A DNA stretch of 64,000 nucleotides from Ardenticatenales bacterium (GTDB taxonomy: Bacteria > Chloroflexota > Anaerolineae > Ardenticatenales > Ardenticatenaceae): assembly GCA_020634795.1 (NCBI GenBank), contig JACKAZ010000009.1, positions 124,001 through 188,000 of the forward strand, in the 5' to 3' direction. Under the pieces are notes generated by a model, which was given only the letters and a program-made list of their open reading frames with translations, searched no databases and was not told the origin of the DNA. Positions 61,036 to 64,000 of the stretch are shown here, piece by piece. The number at the start of each line of letters is the position of its first letter. Position 1 is the stretch's first letter. The position numbers and the translations under genes were made by a program.

Positions 61036-63966
61036 GTGACCGAGCTGGACAAGATTTTTATTGGACGTGAGCAAGAAATGGAAACATTTCGGCGGTTCTT
61101 GACCGAATTCCGGAATACACCCAGCAGCGAGACGCGCCCCATGGTGATTTTGATGTGGGGCTTGGGTGGAATCGGCAAATCGAGCTTGACGCGGAAGTTC
61201 GTGGAGATCTCGAACGAGAAACTGTTCCGCGACTTGTTCGCGGTGGAGCGGTTGGATTGGGAACTGTTCAGGGAGCTGGACACTAAGCGTTTCGCCATTG
61301 AGCGGGAAAAAGTCGCCGCTGAAGATGTCTTGGATGGTATCGTTGCATACTTTGAGCAAGGGGAACGGGATTCCGCATTTAGTGACTATCGCAAGGCGAA
61401 AGACCAGCGGATAAAGGCTGAAGCAGAGCTGGCAAAGCTATTGCAGCCCGGTGGTGACAGTCAGCTTGCGCCAGTGAGTGGCCTTGCCACCCGTGGGATT
61501 GGTGCGCTCATCCGTTGGGGAGGGCGCTGGGGGAAGTTGGATGAAGAAAGTAAAGAGGTCGCCAAAGTCGTCGAAAAATATGGCGAGTCAACGATCAAAG
61601 CGGCACTGGCCGAGATCGAGCGGCGCATCAAACGGGAGCAGCTCGATTTCATCACCGAGCCAGATGTCGCACTGGCGCGGGCGCTGGGACGCTGCTTGAA
61701 GCAGAAAGCCATTGCGAAGCCCATCGTCCTCATCCTCGACACCTACGAGATCGTCGAAGGGGTGGACATGATTCTGCGTCAGGTGATGATGGCCAGTGGC
61801 GAGCGGCTCATGTGGGTGCTTTCGGGGCGCGACCCGCTGGGGCCAAGCCATTACCGCGAACAGAAGGTCGGATATGATGCACAGGCCGACGACTTCCAAC
61901 TGCGCAAAGTGCCCGAGGTGACGGAGTTCTCGCAGAACGATGTGGCGATGTATGTGAAGCGAGCCGCGCCTACGGCCCCGTTGCCCACTGACGGCGCGGA
62001 GCGAATCCACAAGGCCACCTTTGGGATTCCGCTGGCTGTCAAAATTGCGGCCGAAATCTGGTCGGAGAGCCAGAATTTGCGCGACATTGAGCCATCCAGC
62101 GGGAAGAACCCTAAGCGTGAGAAGATCGTCTCGCTGCTGACCGAACGCTTCTTAACACATTGTCCGAATGCCACAGAGCGCCAACAGATTTACGCCCTCG
62201 CCCTGCTTCGCCGTATTGATGAACTGGGGCCGCTTGACGCGATGCTGGGAAGAGAAAGTGAGAGCGACTCCGCGATCCGAACCCTCGCCTCTCGCTACAG
62301 TTTCATCTTTGCACAGAGCTATGAGCATGACAGCTACGTTCACCGCGAGGTACGCGATGCCTTGATTGAGCGAATTCGCTTGGATGCCCCCGTTCGCAAT
62401 GCCATCAAGCCGATGCTGAAACGCGCGTGGCAGTGGGGAGCAGAACGGCTGGCCGAGCGTGAGGATTGGAGTTGGGAAGATCGGGTGGATAGTGACAGTT
62501 GGCAACGGGATGCGCTAGATTATCTCTACTATCGACTGTGGGAGGATATGGAGAGCGGATTCATGGAAATCCCTGCCTTTTTCTTGGCGGGCCTGGCTTA
62601 TGATACAGTCTTTGCTCGTGCGGTGCTTTCCCTGGCGGAAGAGATTGATACAGGTGACAGTCGCAAACGGAAGCGGCTGATCGAAGCTTGGGAGTCGCTG
62701 GTGGGGTTCTGGTGGAACGACAACGATAGAAGAGCCGAAGGCATAAGGAGTCTCAGTAAGGCTTGGCGGAAGCTTCCCCTCCCGCCCAGAGATGATAAAG
62801 AGTTGGAGACGATTCTAAAGTGGCAAGCGGCCAAGATCGACCTCGAACAAAAAGATGATAACGCTGACCGTGCGGGCAAAGCCCTACTGAGCATAATTCC
62901 TCAGTTGAGTGATGAGTGGGAGCAGTTACGGGAGCGAGTGGCAGACAGCTTGGTGCAGGCGGGCCGCAAGCTGCTTTGGCCGCACGGCGCCCGCTACGCC
63001 GTTGCCACGCCGCACGCCGCGCCCCTCTTTGACGCCGCTTTCGCTTTAAAAGACTGGCGCGGAAGCAGTTCATTCTGGCACTTCTACAGTGCTTCCCTTC
63101 ATTATGCCAACCGGGCTGAAGAAGCTGTGACGGCGGGCCAGAAGGCTATCAACATAGACCCATATAGTGCCATGAATCACATTGGCCTCGGCATTGCGCT
63201 ATCCGATCAAGGCCAGTTCGACGCGGCCATCACGGCCTACGACCAGGCGATCCAGCTCGACCCCGGCGACGCCACCGCGCACAACAACCTCGGCAATGCG
63301 CTGTCCGATCAAGGCCAGCTCGACGCGGCCATCGCGGCCTTCAACCAAGCGATCCAGCTCGACCCCAGCGACGCCATCGCGCACTACAACCTCGGCAATG
63401 CGCTGTCCGATCAAGGCCAGCTCGACGCGGCCATCGCGGCCTTCAACCAAGCGATCCAGCTCGACCCCAGCGAGGCCATCGCGCACTACAACCTCGGCAA
63501 TGCGCTGTCCGATCAAGGCCAGCTCGACGAGGCCATGGCGGCCTACAATCAGGCGATCCAGCTCGATCCCAAAAACGCTGCCGCGCACATTGGCCTCGGC
63601 ATTGCGCTGTCTGAGCAAGGCCAGCTCGACGCGGCCATCGCCGCCTACAACCAAGCGATCCAGCTCGACCCCGGCGGCGCCATCGCGCACAACAACCTCG
63701 GCCTGCTCTTGGCGGATCAGGCGCGCAAGGCAGGTGACAGCGATGCCCTACAACGTCATGTAGATCAAGTGCGGGCTTTGCTTGCTGCGGATGACCATTA
63801 CGGTCGGGCTTGCGTCGAGAGCGTAGCCGGTAATACGGATCAGGCGTTGGACTTTTTAGCTCGAGCAATTGAAGACGACTCTTCGCGGAAAGATTGGGCT
63901 AAGCAAGACCCCGACCTTGCATGGATTCGCGATGATCCGCGCTTTGCGGAGATCGTGGGTGAGTAG
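61036..63966 (+). CDS. STAND NTPase with C-terminal TPR repeats
   Basis: The 976-residue protein has an N-terminal P-loop NTPase of the STAND (NLR-like) class: Walker A WGLGGIGKSSLTRKF (residues 41-55), Walker B VLILDTYEIVEGVD, a SGRDPLGPS sensor loop and the GIPLAVKIAAEIW motif of the winged-helix region. A helical middle region is followed by five nearly identical 34-residue TPRs at roughly 713-885 (each with NLGNALSDQGQLDAAIAAF-type sequence) and a final DPDLAWIRDDPRFAEIVG. STAND proteins are signalling switches, several of them antiviral in bacteria. No effector domain is recognisable at the N-terminus, which begins directly with the P-loop. GTG 61036 has GAGGA six bases upstream; GTG 61024 is the alternative. 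Confidence 0.85.
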   Translation: MTELDKIFIGREQEMETFRRFLTEFRNTPSSETRPMVILMWGLGGIGKSSLTRKFVEISNEKLFRDLFAVERLDWELFRELDTKRFAIEREKVAAEDVLDGIVAYFEQGERDSAFSDYRKAKDQRIKAEAELAKLLQPGGDSQLAPVSGLATRGIGALIRWGGRWGKLDEESKEVAKVVEKYGESTIKAALAEIERRIKREQLDFITEPDVALARALGRCLKQKAIAKPIVLILDTYEIVEGVDMILRQVMMASGERLMWVLSGRDPLGPSHYREQKVGYDAQADDFQLRKVPEVTEFSQNDVAMYVKRAAPTAPLPTDGAERIHKATFGIPLAVKIAAEIWSESQNLRDIEPSSGKNPKREKIVSLLTERFLTHCPNATERQQIYALALLRRIDELGPLDAMLGRESESDSAIRTLASRYSFIFAQSYEHDSYVHREVRDALIERIRLDAPVRNAIKPMLKRAWQWGAERLAEREDWSWEDRVDSDSWQRDALDYLYYRLWEDMESGFMEIPAFFLAGLAYDTVFARAVLSLAEEIDTGDSRKRKRLIEAWESLVGFWWNDNDRRAEGIRSLSKAWRKLPLPPRDDKELETILKWQAAKIDLEQKDDNADRAGKALLSIIPQLSDEWEQLRERVADSLVQAGRKLLWPHGARYAVATPHAAPLFDAAFALKDWRGSSSFWHFYSASLHYANRAEEAVTAGQKAINIDPYSAMNHIGLGIALSDQGQFDAAITAYDQAIQLDPGDATAHNNLGNALSDQGQLDAAIAAFNQAIQLDPSDAIAHYNLGNALSDQGQLDAAIAAFNQAIQLDPSEAIAHYNLGNALSDQGQLDEAMAAYNQAIQLDPKNAAAHIGLGIALSEQGQLDAAIAAYNQAIQLDPGGAIAHNNLGLLLADQARKAGDSDALQRHVDQVRALLAADDHYGRACVESVAGNTDQALDFLARAIEDDSSRKDWAKQDPDLAWIRDDPRFAEIVGE
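63175..63690 (+). repeat. Five near-identical 102-bp TPR-encoding repeats
   Basis: Units of 102 bp, recognisable by CTGTCCGATCAAGGCCAGCT at 63301, 63403 and 63505 with diverged copies on either side, encode TPRs of the STAND protein. The DNA-level identity is much higher than needed for TPR structure, pointing to recent expansion or ongoing conversion. Confidence 0.9.
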
Positions 63967-64000
63967 CAGTCACAGTTTGTCGCTGTGGCATCGCGTGCAC

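Overview
The window is a GC-rich bacterial chromosome segment with about 46 recognisable protein genes, no rRNA or tRNA genes that I could find, no CRISPR array and one decayed insertion sequence. Gene content fits a Chloroflexota bacterium (Anaerolineae/Caldilineae-like): a Gram-positive-type GAAC-N4-GTTC LexA operator, DUF58/MoxR pairs, a two-subunit glycine dehydrogenase (GcvPA type), LPxWL-repeat TPR proteins and many GT-C-like membrane enzymes. The taxonomic assignment is inference from gene families; no marker gene is present.

Layout. 1-7.5 kb: glycine cleavage genes gcvT, gcvH and gcvPA (partial, runs off the left edge), split by two divergent related polytopic membrane proteins. 7.7-11.9 kb: LysM lipoprotein, metallo-beta-lactamase-fold hydrolase, lexA with its own operator and terminator, surE. 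12-25.4 kb: envelope genes (a bifunctional PBP, a methyltransferase, a SWIM protein, DUF58, MoxR, DegV, an FtsI-type PBP) plus an ArsR-ArsC fusion. 25.5-34.6 kb: catabolic and redox genes (FAD oxidoreductase, rhodanese, cytochrome c lipoprotein, SsnA-type aminohydrolase, SDR, thioesterase) separated by very repeat-rich intergenic DNA holding an IS3-type element. 34.6-47.4 kb: a tight prmC-tsaC-glycosyltransferase operon, an SDR, threonine synthase, an HD-thioredoxin fusion with an alpha/beta hydrolase, cytochrome c maturation genes ccmH-ccmG, a PLP enzyme with a thioesterase, rsmI. 47.4-64 kb: an LPxWL-repeat TPR protein, a class II aldolase-like protein, two paralogous small membrane proteins, a YqeC-MobA fusion next to a xanthine dehydrogenase molybdenum subunit, an O-antigen-ligase-like protein, a NUDIX hydrolase, an FtsA-like ATPase and a large STAND NTPase with nearly identical TPRs.

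How genes group. Many neighbours overlap by ATGA (degV-moxR, prmC-tsaC-GT, ccmH-ccmG, the PLP enzyme-thioesterase pair, the two membrane paralogs), pointing to translationally coupled operons. Several proteins are fusions: ArsR-ArsC, GT4-GT26, HD-thioredoxin, YqeC-MobA.

The most unusual trait is intergenic. At least six repeat classes recur: 7-mers GCAAGGT/GCATGGT, 9-mers GATGAGTTT, 8-mers CGCTTGAA, an 80/105-bp tandem unit, a CCTGAGCGAAG element and a GC-rich 19-20-mer. Some run into coding sequence and supply protein C-termini. The strongest candidates for undescribed biology are this repeat system and the STAND-TPR protein at the right end.
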